DNA from: Apostichopus japonicus
Lineage: Eukaryota; Echinodermata; Holothuroidea; Aspidochirotida; Stichopodidae
Assembly (NCBI RefSeq): GCF_037975245.1
Contig: NC_092577.1
Coordinates: 12,919,013-12,983,012 of the forward strand
Reading direction: 5' to 3'
Length of the DNA stretch: 64,000 nt
Position numbers and translations under genes: made by a program. Below, in pieces: positions 13,626-24,439 of the stretch (its first letter is position 1; every line of letters begins with the position of its first letter). The notes beneath the pieces are model-generated. The model searched no databases. It worked only from the letters and a program-made list of their open reading frames with translations, and was not told where the DNA came from.

Positions 13626-13954
13626 AACAATATTATAAATAATGTTATGTAAATCACTGGTTGTAAAAATAAAAAACATGGCATTTTGTAAATTTTACAC
13701 AACATTCAGTTAAAGTATGCGTATGCCTGCAATTGAGGATTGGCGACAATTATAGTATCAGTCCACTTAGTCATTTTATATGATTACAAGTAATGTTTGC
13801 CAAAGAGTTAGTCAACGGTCACAGAGTTAGATAATGCAACCTAATTTGTACCAGTTTGTCAATTAAAGTCATTTATCGTTACTAAATATACCAGTAAGAC
13901 ACGGCCAAACACGCACAAGCCACATGCAGTTCGCAAACACTTGAGCTACAATGC

Positions 13955-14009
13955 ATGGAAATCACGTTAAAGGAATGGGACCTGGAAGACTTGATTGACA
14001 AATTCGAAG
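13955..14009 (+). CDS. Candidate first exon with a SAM-like N-terminus
   Basis: ATG opens 18 codons, MEITLKEWDLEDLIDKFE, plus one base, followed by a strong donor (GAAG|GTAAGT). The pattern Trp-x-Leu-x-x-Leu-Ile-x-x-Phe resembles helix 1 of SAM domains as found at the start of many invertebrate SAM-containing proteins; the rest of the domain is not visible next to it. The intron phase is 1. A pyrimidine-rich acceptor at 16301-16312 opens a compatible frame to a stop near 16458, but that peptide is not convincingly SAM. The exons at 44938 and 46590 are also in phase 1, so this could be the start of a gene more than 30 kb long. Role would be protein interaction if the SAM reading is right. An out-of-frame ATG lies four bases upstream. 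Confidence 0.45.
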
Positions 14010-15764
14010 GTAAGTTTAATTATTCTGTAAGTAAACGTGGCAATACTGAGAAATGCATTTAGACTCACGACTACAGTGGGTAGACGACAGATTTTGATTT
14101 GCTTGCGTTACGTAGACCTAACATTAAATGTATACATTAAGTTATATCATAGGCTAGCTGCTGTTTGTCATATTTGTCAGAGAATCACGGACGGACGGAG
14201 GATTTATTCTGTTTCTTAGTGTATTCTATTCGCAAATTCATCTAGGCCTAATCCTAACTGAGTGTATCCTTCGAGTCCTTTTTACGTAATAGGTCTTACT
14301 TAGGCTAAACTAGGCAGTACATTTTAAAATGGCCTTGAGCATTGGCCCATCCTAACGCTGATACCATTTTTTTTTAGAGTAAACGTATTCATGTAATGCA
14401 ATAAATAAATACTGGTTTGCCATTTTAGCAGGTTGCAAGTAGGCCAAGGCTGATGTGGATTGGTGACACTGATGGACCTAACTAAGGCTCTCATATGGTA
14501 GTGATCTTGTCCTAATCATAGCAGTGTATCCAACTGCAGACAGTTGGAGTGAGCATTTTTTAAGCATTATATTTTCCCAATACTTCATCATGCATACTTT
14601 GTTCAAGTACCAATATAGAGCTCAGAGAACGAACTTACTAATGATGTGTTAATGTATTTTTTTTTGTTGGATCGGAGGGGGGGGGGGGTTATATTGAATA
14701 TCTTTCCAAACACTTTAGTTGAAACTTTGTTTACGCTGAATATGATTGGAAATTTGACCTTTGACCTAGCCATTTTTCTCGAAATCAACTGAAATTTAGA
14801 TCATCCAAGCAGTCTCACTAATAATTCAAAATAAGCTTAACATATTATTAAGATACCTTGAAAAGCTCAGGTCTATTTAGTGTGGTAGGAAATATGACCG
14901 AAATTTCCCCAACTTGCCTGAAATATTTGTCAAAATCCGGCAAATTATGGGCAAAAGTAATGAGTATATACATACTATACAGACACAGACTACACTCTCC
15001 TAAAAGCAAATACAACTCATATCGCGGACAGGGCTTAATATACCACATGTCTTTTTTCCTTATTATGACAGACATATCAAAATGAAACAGCTTGAGAGTA
15101 TCTCTGTTAAAGGTCCATGCTTGATAATTAACTTTTCTTACCACTTGAATAACTAAACGATTTTTTTTTTTTTTTGGATGCAGATGTCACGTTGTATGTG
15201 TTTACACAACCTTATCATGATGGGAATGTATTATTTTTTTTTTTTTTAATTAGGAAAGCACCAACTTACAGTTCTATCTGCAAAATATTTCACAAAACCC
15301 TCTTCTATACGTATTACTTCTTGGAAAAAGCCAAATACATGCTAAGCAGTTATTTGTGATCATCAAGAGACTTGCCCTACCTCAGAGGGCATTCATGAAG
15401 ACCATTGATGTGTGCTTTAAATCATTACATGTGTTCAATCTGGAATACCAAAAGGCATGTCTTGGTGCCTGGGAAGTTTTACAAAAAGTGGACTGGTAGT
15501 GTGAAGTGAAACCAGATTCGAGATTTTCGTGCTTACCGTGCCAACAACAAAGACAATCCAACTGCAGTGTAGCATAGTCAGCATTCCACATGTTTTCACA
15601 TCTCAAAGTTAACTTTGATGTATATCTTCCAGTTTCTGTTAAAAAGATTATATCCTTTCATTTCGCCACTACTTGTTTTGATTAGTTTGCATGCAAATTC
15701 AAATTAAACTAATAATAAACAAACCAATGTGTATCTAAAGTTGTTGCTTGTTTTAAATTGACTT
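14010..15764. other. Probable intron or intergenic, no gene seen
   Basis: AT-rich with homopolymers: T near 14370, a G tract near 14678-14688, T near 15163-15175 and 15232-15248. Overlapping frames on both strands at 14848-15144 carry no motif. Confidence 0.5.
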
Positions 15765-16069
15765 CAGGAATAATAAGAATAATAAATGAAATTATAAAGC
15801 GCTAAAATCTACGGAGTATTCAATAGCGCTGTACAACCCTAACAGAACGCTAACTTGCAAAAATGAGTCTTCAAACAAGACTTAAACTGAATGAGAGTGG
15901 GAGAACTCCGCACAAAAATGGGCAGACAATTCCAGATGTTGGGCCCGGCTGATGGAAAAGCACGGCCGCCATAGGTTTTCAGTTTAGTTATGGGAACTGT
16001 GAGAGTGAGTGTATTGGTAGAACGCAAGGTATAACGAGTACTGACCTGGAAGTGTTGTTTCTTTGTCAT
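15765..16069 (-). mobile_element. 3' end of a CR1/L2-like LINE
   Basis: The minus-strand frame 16069-15839 reads like the C-terminal tail of CR1/L2-type ORF2 proteins: a YGGRAFPSAGPNIWNCLP stretch followed by RSSPTLIQFKSCLKTHF. After the stop the minus strand continues into an AGCGCTTTATAATTTCATT 3' UTR ending in ATT/CTT simple repeats (about 15765-15785), the usual 3' tail for this group. No reverse transcriptase motif is present, so this is a strongly 5'-truncated, inactive insertion. Clade assignment is by memory of family style. Confidence 0.8.
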
Positions 16070-17478
16070 TACATTTTTTTTTGCCTGTCACATCGGATGA
16101 CTTGAGGAAATGTTGTTATTGTAAGAGTGTTAACATTCATTGTGCTTAATACTCAGCAGTACAATAATAAATCCAATCATTGTGATGAGTGTGTGTTTTA
16201 CATGATGAATGTACTGTCATAGCATTCAGCGTCCCAATAATGCTAATGGTCAGTTTAATGCAAATATGTTTCATGACACAAAGTTCACTATTGTTCCATT
16301 TTTTTTTTCAAGAAGACTATATCGGTGCAATTCATTCTTCATTTGGTACTGGGTTGATTGTTGACTCTAAATTGAAATTAAACTATAATCTGCAGCAGAT
16401 TATGAAAATACTGCTTTTACAGGAAAAGTTGTGTCTTTGTCATTGTTTTTATGGCTGACAGTTAATTATGATTTAACTTTAGCTTTCAAATGATGTTTAA
16501 TATCAACGTTGAATAGGTGGGTTATTTCTGTGAAATGTGGAGGAAATAATTTCAGTGCTAACTGGCTACCAACAAATATTCAAGATCCTTCTTCTTACTT
16601 GAGGATGTTAAGTATTGATCCATTGCGCTTCATAGTATTATATCATAATCCTGATAAAGAGCTGATAGTAACTTTAACTTGTTGGAACAGTACTACAATG
16701 CTCAATTATATACCAGCATGTTTAAGTTGCTCATAAGCTCATATGACATTTTTCTAAAACTATGCACAGATCATTCTACGTATCTATGCAAGAAATTGTA
16801 CTTAACCTGTGTAAAGTTTTACATGATCAGCATGTAACACAACTACAAAATTATTTTGTACAATTTTACAACGATTTCAACATGGCACCCGTTCAGTAAG
16901 CGTTTTCTACAAGTTTTGCGTTAATTATTTAAAGCAGCTTGATGCATCTTTTTATTAATTCGATCACAACGGAAAAGCACATTTTAAGAGACAACAAGAA
17001 AGAGTGACAACACAAATAATTCAGAATAGTTGATCAATTCAACCTATTATTTTAACACTTAAGAAGTTATCATGTGCATCTAAACCATGCATGAATAGTA
17101 AACTATATTTTAATTTTCGTGTCCAGTTATGGATGGCAGTTTGCATCATATACATTAGGCGGCCGTAACCACATTGTTATTATACCTTCAAATGATTGAA
17201 ATTTTTCAGCAATTTAAATATCACTTTTACCTATAATAAAACCAACTACAATAACAAAATCATAAACAAAAGGTAATAACTAAACATGAACAAAAGGTAC
17301 TTAAAAGTGCATGCATACGGAAATTTAATGATTTACTCTTTACTTTCTGAGATGCATATACAAATAGCATTTGGTCGACTTGGGAATTTTCACCCAACTC
17401 TCCTAACATGTTAAGATATTTGAAAGCTCCAAAAAATAACATAATCAACTGTCTGATTGCAAAATTTGATTGCGAAAT
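16070..17478. other. Unassigned stretch
   Basis: Contains the T-rich acceptor-like site at 16301-16312 with an open frame behind it (see the exon at 13955). Otherwise AT-rich with short frames and no domain I recognise. Confidence 0.5.
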
Positions 17479-17529
17479 ATATTGTACATGATATCATTAT
17501 ATAATTTCATTATATAATCAGTAAGAGTG

Positions 17530-17534
<5 letters not shown>
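17479..17534. repeat. Inverted copy of the sequence beside a TA array at 39.5 kb
   Basis: Read on the minus strand this matches 39519-39562 almost exactly apart from a 10-bp insertion (17509-17518), and in both places it abuts a TA array. Similarity ends sharply beyond it. Confidence 0.75.

Positions 17535-17566
<32 letters not shown>
17531..17566. repeat. TA microsatellite
   Basis: Pure TA run next to the short sequence shared with the 39.5 kb locus. Confidence 0.97.
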
Positions 17567-17569
<3 letters not shown>

Positions 17570-17604
17570 TGGTATATTTGTTTACTTCAACGCATGATAG
17601 CTGG

Positions 17605-17657
17605 GACTTAGGTTTACCTCGGGGATAGGTTTACCTGACACCAGGTAAACCTAAGTC
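17605..17657. repeat. Short palindromic element, GACTTAGGTTTACC ends
   Basis: GACTTAGGTTTACC at the left is answered by GGTAAACCTAAGTC at the right. A longer relative with the same ends lies at 38931-39096. This 53-bp copy looks like an extreme deletion derivative of a MITE-like sequence. Both copies sit beside TA arrays. Confidence 0.6.
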
Positions 17658-18302
17658 TAGGGTCTTCTTGTTCAATCAATTTCACTTCCTTTGAGGAATG
17701 ATTATTTCGAGTTAAGAGAAAACCTCATAAACTTTTCAATTCCGAATTTACAAAAAAAAAATCGTTCATTTAAAGGGTAAAATTTCCCCTCAAAAGTGGA
17801 GGTAATTCCGAAGGGTATATAACAGAATTACGTAGTAGATATACGTGGTATATATGTTGATCCCAACTTTACACCTCGATTTTGACCAAATGCGGCTATA
17901 TATAGTTCCGAAACTTAAAGGTTCCTCTAATTACACTGAAATCTTCGTGTTTGTACTTTTTCTTCCATTAATTTGGGATATTTAAGAAAATAAGAGTTTC
18001 TATTTTAACTGGCAAATTTACACGTAACGAAACAACGCCCCCATTCATAAGCAGTTCTTTCTGTGTTCGGAGGCAGGGCAGTCGATCGGATCGTATCGTA
18101 TCGTTGCTATCCCAATAGCCTACATTCAACGTTACTTTATGTGGGCCTAGCCATGTAGTCTACAAAGTAAAGTGCCGCAGGTTACCGTAAACGTTGCCCA
18201 TTTGAAGTTGGCTTTTGGAACTTTGGTGGAGTATATGCATTGTAAGTAAATTCCTTAAAAGTGTTCCGGGTATATTAATAACATTTAGAGTAAATATCTT
18301 CA

Positions 18303-20242
18303 TGCTGAACCAGTGGCGGAGATTTCTTGTCAGAAGTGGGGGGGTTGCAGGCCATTGATGAAATAAAAAGTCATAACTGCTGGCTCACTATCTAAGTGGA
18401 GCACCACCATAAGTTGGCGCGAAGTGCACAAGAATCTTTTGGCAAATATTGCCTCCCAGATTGCAGTAAATGGCACTGCCAAGGCCTTGAAAAGCTGGAT
18501 TTAACGAGAGGCGTATGCAGGATTTTCTAATCCGGGGGGGGGGGGGGCGCGTATTACTATCTAAGCGGAGCGCCGCCATTGGTTGGCGCGCAGCGTACAA
18601 GCAAATTTCTGGTTTTGGTACCCCCAGATCACCGGAAATGGCACTTCTCGGGCTTGAAACTGACCAACCATATGTACACTTTTGCCTGAGAACCAAGTAT
18701 TTCCAAATACTTTTTTTCTCATCTATAACCTTCTTGAAGATTGTCACGAGTCACACATCATGTTCGACTTCATCACATATCCTGTGGATCATTGCTTTTG
18801 TAGGTGATTCTTCATCGCGGCCCACAGTATCCGTCAGCCCCACTGTTCAGAATTTGAAAATTCACAATTCTCGTGAATAAATTCACTTCAAAACATACCC
18901 ATAATGGATAACCGATATAGAAAAACCTCCTTCAAACCCTAACAGACGGGTCAAAATTGCACGAGTATGATGAAGTATGATGAAGAATGTTGGTAAGGGA
19001 ATTTTCGAAAATTCAGACGGCAATTAAAAAAATTCGTTGAAGGAAATAAAAATTTACCAGATATTTCCAAAACCGAACACTACACACATCGACAGTTTTG
19101 AGCATGGGCGCAGATCAGTCTTGGATAATGGTGGGGACGCGTGTATGCTCTCTGATACTATCTAAGCGGAGCGCGACCATGGGTTCGCGCGTAGCGTACG
19201 ATTTTTTGGGGCAAATATACCTCCCAGATCGCCGGAAATAACACTTCCCAGACCTAATGATGTTCCTAAACCTCCTTAAGTTTTAGATCTCATGGCTTAG
19301 AAATTTAGTTTGGAGAAACACATGGGCGTCTGCAGAAAGAAAGTCAGGGGACAAAGAATCCAAGTAGACTTTTGTATATACGATGGGTCTGGGGTCCTCT
19401 CCCAGAAAACAAATATAGACTGCCGCAAATGCGATTTCCGTCCTATATTTAACAACTGTGGATAAAATACAATAAAATGAGAACTGCTGCATGTCATTTG
19501 CACAATGCTGGACAAAGTTCAATACAGGGGAACTTGAAATGCAGCTATTGGTCAAGACAAATTGGTGGGGACACGGTATATCATGTCCCCTCTACTGAAA
19601 AAGTTGGTGGGGACGCGTCCCGCTGTCTTCACCAGGATCTGCGCCCATGGTTTGGAGGCTGTTTATCGTGGAACGCCATTTTTATGCTCACTGATATGAT
19701 TTGATATCTGCTGTTTGCTTTACAAATTCGAATAATTTTGTCACTGTTCCTCTTTCTCTTCCCGTTTTCTTGCCGTATTTTCTACTCCATCCTTTTCTCC
19801 TTTTCTCTCTTTCTTCTTTTTCTTTTCCTTCCTTCCTTGAAGTTGGCAAGTGTATACAGTTCCAAAGCTATTCAACAGCAACAAAACGTTATTTTGTGTA
19901 TGTCTGTTGTGGGGTGAAGTTAGCGCTACGAGCTACAAGTTCCAATGAGCAAGATGGGGGAAAGGGGGTAGAAATAATGTGTGGGTCAATTCTAACTCGG
20001 TTTTCGGTCGTTAATTGTTGATGTAGCCTACCAGGTAAAAGGTTGAAATGACTTTAACAATTTCAATTTCAAATTCAATAATTTGATTTATTATGCCATT
20101 TGGAGCACATAACATAGGCTATAACAGAACATTACTGGCTAAAACTAGGGGGGGTTGATTGTGTGGGCCAACCCCCCCTCTTCAAAAAGTGGGGGGGTTA
20201 AAACCCCCCCAACCCCCCTGTTTCTCCGCCACTGTGCTGAAC
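18303..20242. mobile_element. hAT-type element with 8-bp target duplication
   Basis: The element is 18311-20234, flanked on both sides by TGCTGAAC (18303-18310 and 20235-20242). Its ends are CAGTGGCGGAGA and TCTCCGCCACTG, an inverted pair. The 8-bp duplication and the CAGTGGCG-type ends fit non-autonomous hAT elements. No transposase frame was found. It contains three copies of the GCGCCACC/GGTTGGCGC core (near 18388-18490, 18552-18650 and 19153-19250), a complete nested element at 19103-19649 and a G-rich piece starting about 18505 (AGGCGTATGCAGG) whose other end I could not find. The frames over 18388-18880 are core sequence, not genes. Confidence 0.88.
19095..19657. mobile_element. Nested MITE with CATGGGCGCAGATC ends
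   Basis: Lies inside the 18311-20234 element. Ends are CATGGGCGCAGATC (19103) and GATCTGCGCCCATG (to 19649). Flanks GTTTTGAG (19095-19102) and GTTTGGAG (19650-19657) match at 7 of 8 bases, consistent with an aged 8-bp duplication. Carries the shared core near 19153-19250. Confidence 0.8.
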
Positions 20243-20680
20243 ACAAATAAAGTAAGACCATGGTTAGAGTTAGAGTAGACTAGCCTAGGCCTAACGTTAG
20301 CCCTAAATTGGACCTATCAGTATTACTGGCTATGGTAAATCACAGCTGCCTGCTACTGCCTTTGCTGATACTCGGAATATAAAATGTGATAAATAAATTA
20401 AAGTATATACTTGTAACAGACTGGTCAACCTACACATTTTGCAGCCTGGTGATCTTCCAGATCTTTTAAAGTAAAGGCTAAATAATTGACGCACCTCCAA
20501 ATATTACTAGGCCTAGGCCTACTAGTACTACTATTACTATACTAGCCTACTAATACTGTAGCTAGTACTAGCAACTATACAGCAGGCAACCATAACTTTT
20601 TGCAGCCAAGCAGAGTTAAATATTTATGAGTTTGAATCCATTTCAGGTATATGCTGATCAAATTGTGTTTGTGCATGTTT
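20243..20680. other. Unassigned, TAGGCCTA/CTAGTACTA-rich
   Basis: No gene. Around 20505-20575 the sequence is built from short CTAG, TAGTACTA and AGGCCTAG phrases, a low-complexity style seen several times in the window (for example near 38400 and 44250). Confidence 0.5.
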
Positions 20681-20880
20681 TGGGGCATTTGGAAATCTTA
20701 CTCCCTAAAAATAACCAAAATTACCTCAATATAATACCACTAATCTCTGGGACCTGACCTTTCTGAGGTAAGAGGCTCAGAGCATAGCAAACAGCATCCA
20801 AAGATAATACTTAGGCCTTCACTACAGTAAGCTTATCGACAGATGTGTCAATTTAGGGGTATGAAAGAACTTGCATTCGT
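20680..20880. repeat. Paralogue of 37507-37709, holding an empty insertion site
   Basis: Matches 37507-37709 through phrases such as CATTTGGAAATCTTAC, AGAGGCTCAGAGCATAGCAA and GTGTCAATTTAGGGGTATGA. Here the sequence runs straight through ATGAAAGAA into CTTG, whereas the 37.7 kb copy is interrupted by a 296-bp element at exactly that point. Confidence 0.9.
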
Positions 20881-23383
20881 GCGATGCAATTTTGAACCAC
20901 TTCACGAAATATAAATCTTTGGGTATGTCTCAATCTCTCTGCCATAAAATAAGGCAGTCAGAAAGTCACAACTCCACAAAAACAGATACACAAGCAACGG
21001 AACACTACAGTAAAAGAAAGGGCCTGATAGATTCCATAAACGAGTTACAAAAGTAAAAAATGTGAAAACGTTTGCCATCTCAGTACAATATTCATCCCCA
21101 CAATATTCTCTATATGTGTTAGTGTGCATCACTTAGCCCTGTACGTACAGTAGTAGTGGTGTGTCATTGGTTCTGATTCAGAGAACTAAGTCACACAGGG
21201 CCTCAGTGTAGCAGTGTACAACAATTTTTTGTAACATGAGTATTTTCCCCCTGCACCTATGGGATGAATCATGGCTGAAGGTAAACAATTGAGTATTCAT
21301 TTTAGAATAACAACGCAATCATGGCTAAGTAATTTAGGCATTTTGATATTAACGTTATGATGTGGGTAGTGTTAATGGTGCTGAAGTAATAGCTTGATCA
21401 AAAGTATTCCTCAAAGTCCCACAATGCCTTCACAGGGTGACCTACTGTACAGTCACTTGAGCACTTCGGAGTTTTTGCGAAAAGAGCAAATTCCTTGTCC
21501 AAAATTGCTAGGTTTGATCCAGTTTTACAGAGTCCCATAACAAAAAAACACAGTCTGTGATATATCAATGGAAAAGTATAAAGATTCAATGTAACATATT
21601 TGAAAGGATTAGAGTATGTTGAAAAACCACCAGCTATGCATTTTAAGGAAATAAACAGTACCTCATTGAACCTTGCATTGTGTTCACACTAATGAGTTAT
21701 GAAATTGTTATCAGTGTCTTCATCATTAAAAGCTATTAATTAGGTTGATCAATGGTCTCACATATTAGTGCAATCACAGAGGTTAAATTTCAATCAGGTT
21801 ATAATGCCAAGGGAATCCAGACCTACTTCATAAAAAAAAACAAATTCATGGCTCCTATAAAAATCATTCATGATAAAAACCAGCATACATACAGTATGTG
21901 CAACTAAAGTAGTTTCATATTGGGTATCATGTCCAAATAAAAGCTCTTGATTGTATTCATGTTTTCATACTTTTAAAAATGACCATCTGTGTGCAGTAGT
22001 TTGGTGTTAGTAAGTAACATGAAAATGCACAAAACTAATGTTCAACAGGCACTAGATAGTTCTCATGTCCATAGCACAAACCAGGGAGTTGTTCCATTAC
22101 AACTCCCTGCACGAACAGGCTATTATGATCAGAGTTGTTATGGAACAAATAAAACTCCCTTGTATGATGTTAGCACTGTACTGTGTGACAAAACACTTAA
22201 ATGCATACATGTGGTAACTTGTTGCTATGATCCGATACTAGCTGGTTGGGTGTATAAATAGATCACCATTATGCCAACTGCACTGCACATGGTTTCCATT
22301 ATGTACAGTAATAAGTTTCATTTTATGAATTTGTCAATCTGACATGTATGCTACTGTATATGTGTAGGCTGCATGTACAACTTCTTGTATCTTAATAATA
22401 TACAGTAAAAACTATTGAGAACAGTGATAAACAACATTTTCAAAGTGACAGTTGGGGATCTAAAAAGACCACTGAAAGCCTTCTGTAGCGATATAACATG
22501 ATACTAAACATTATATATCTCTGCAAGCTAGTGTACCCTGCTTTGAGATGTATGGTTTAAATAAGGTTTTGACAAGTTTGCCCTGTTGACCCAACCACTG
22601 GCCTAGACATACCAATAAATAGATCTATCCATGCTTCAAATTGAGTTTTCACAATTTGACCATTTTAACCTAAATTACCTTTGACCTTCACCAAAAACAA
22701 TAGGCTTCTTGTACTTGTGATGCATCTATACATACATACTGTACCAACTATGAGATCTGTCCAATAAAGCTAACTGTCATGAGAAACTGTGTTTACAAGC
22801 TAGGATCACAAACACAGTACTCCTACCAATGCACACGCACACATATGCCATCGTGAGTGGAAAGTTTCAACATCATTGAAACCAAACATTAAAAATGAAC
22901 TCAGTCATAATGCCAAAGTCTGTGTACACGAGTAGTCCTAAGCTTAAACCCCAAATGATGCGTTGAGGGACTAAATGTACCGGTATACATAGTCTAGGGT
23001 GCATGCAATTTTTAAGTAAATGAACTGCATGCGGGATGAGGCATTGAACCATGCATGATTACTCAGTCAATCTCTTGAAGTGATTGCATGCTAAATTCCT
23101 GGGTACAACTTACATACCAAATAATAGATCAATATTCAAACTTAGTAGTGTGGCATTTTTCTCAATTGTTGCATATGCGGTTTCCATGAAAAAAGTGATA
23201 GATATATTAACTAAACTGACATGAATATTGGACAACATGTACACTAAGTATTGACATCAAATAGGGAACTGCACTGTCAAGACTTCCACTTGCAATTTAT
23301 GAAACAATAATCTGGACTTATTTATGTTCATTCTCTTGTCAGAAAAGATGGCTTAAATTTGGCACAATTTGAGGAATGCATGA
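20881..23383. other. Unassigned stretch
   Basis: AT-rich, with many short ACAGTA/TACTGT phrases. The 21989-22261 frame contains a local inverted repeat (GGAGTTGTTCC/TTACAACTCC) and no motif. No confident gene. Confidence 0.5.
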
Positions 23384-23595
23384 ATGCAGAATGAGAAGAC
23401 CACAGCAGATATGCTCCACTTTATTGCAAGAAGTACAGGGCTGCAATTTCAAGGTCGACACAGGATATCAAAATACTGTAACTTTGAGCTGCTGGTTCAT
23501 GCTGATCATGGGATGCAGCGAGAAATGGCTTATATGGAAATAAGGAGCTCCCACAAGCATATATTGCAAACATCCCCAGTTGTCTTTAATATTCA
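23384..23595 (+). CDS. Candidate exon 1 of a two-exon gene
   Basis: An in-frame TGA at 23381 is followed at once by ATG, then 70 codons plus two bases, ending at a consensus donor (ATTCA|GTAAGT). Joined to 24167-24314 the frame stays open for 119 codons. No domain recognised; the peptide has a His/Arg-rich middle (GRHRISKYCNFELL, then SSHKHILQTSPVVF). A second frame is also open through most of this exon, so the coding frame is not certain. It could also be an internal exon if an upstream acceptor was missed. Confidence 0.4.
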
Positions 23596-24166
23596 GTAAG
23601 TATTGACTGTGAGATATATTTTAAATCCCTATGACCTGAAGTTAGTTTTCTAAAGTCTTCCCTTTAATATCCTCTAAGTCTGATCAACACACACTATACA
23701 TTATATAAATTTACTGTACTAAGTTTCAACACGAACAAAGATGATGAAAATTTGCTGTTTATTTCTAAAAACTGTAAACGATCTAAGGCAACCGCTAACA
23801 AAGTAATGTAAGAAAGACTTTCCACTTCCCACCAAGTCCACTGCCAAACCTTTTGTTTTACTTTGCTTCTTCCACCATCATAGAATGTTATCAGAATTGA
23901 AATGACTTTATGTGTAGTCTTTGAAAACCAAATGTACTGTAAATCTGCCATCTGGCAGGCTGGAATGAATTGTAGGTAGGATTGTGAAGCAAAGACTTGA
24001 GGTGTTAACACACCATCACATTTTAACCTTGATTATGATGTGTTTATTTGTACCTTTTGCAACAATGTCAATATCAAAATGTGAGGCTTTAAAAAAAATA
24101 TTTACATGGAATGTACTTCAGTGAAACTTTGACATATGATTGAAATGTTGTTTTGGTTTGTTGTAG

Positions 24167-24314
24167 GTTAACAAGAGCTGGTGGAATTTCTCCACAAGAG
24201 AAGGAAGTACTGTCATCAATAAAATCTGCAGACAGAAGAATATTTTTACTGAAGATCAAAATTTTCAAAGAAAGGAAAGGCTTTCGATTAAAATTGGACA
24301 AACAACTTCTGTAG
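24167..24314 (+). CDS. Candidate terminal exon of the two-exon gene
   Basis: Preceded by a good acceptor (GTTTTGGTTTGTTGTAG|G). In the phase given by exon 23384-23595 it encodes a Lys/Arg-rich tail (for example GGISPQEKEVLSSIKSADRR, then LLKIKIFKERKGFRLKLDKQ) and stops at 24312-24314. The frame one base off is open further, to a donor-like CCAG|GTAC at 24356, so an alternative exon with a different protein is possible. Unknown function. Tandem repeats begin just downstream. Confidence 0.4.
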
Positions 24315-24439
24315 ATACAATGAGGACTAGATTAATATGTCATTGCTTGGAGCCAGGTACGGTGCATTCTATGAGTTTGAATTTTTCTTTTTAGTTTCTG
24401 GACAGGTATATGACATGCAGCATACAAATTAAAATTTGT

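Noticed and set aside
18388-18880. 119-121 codon frames on both strands
   Set aside because: They lie over hAT-type core sequence that recurs across the window without frame conservation.
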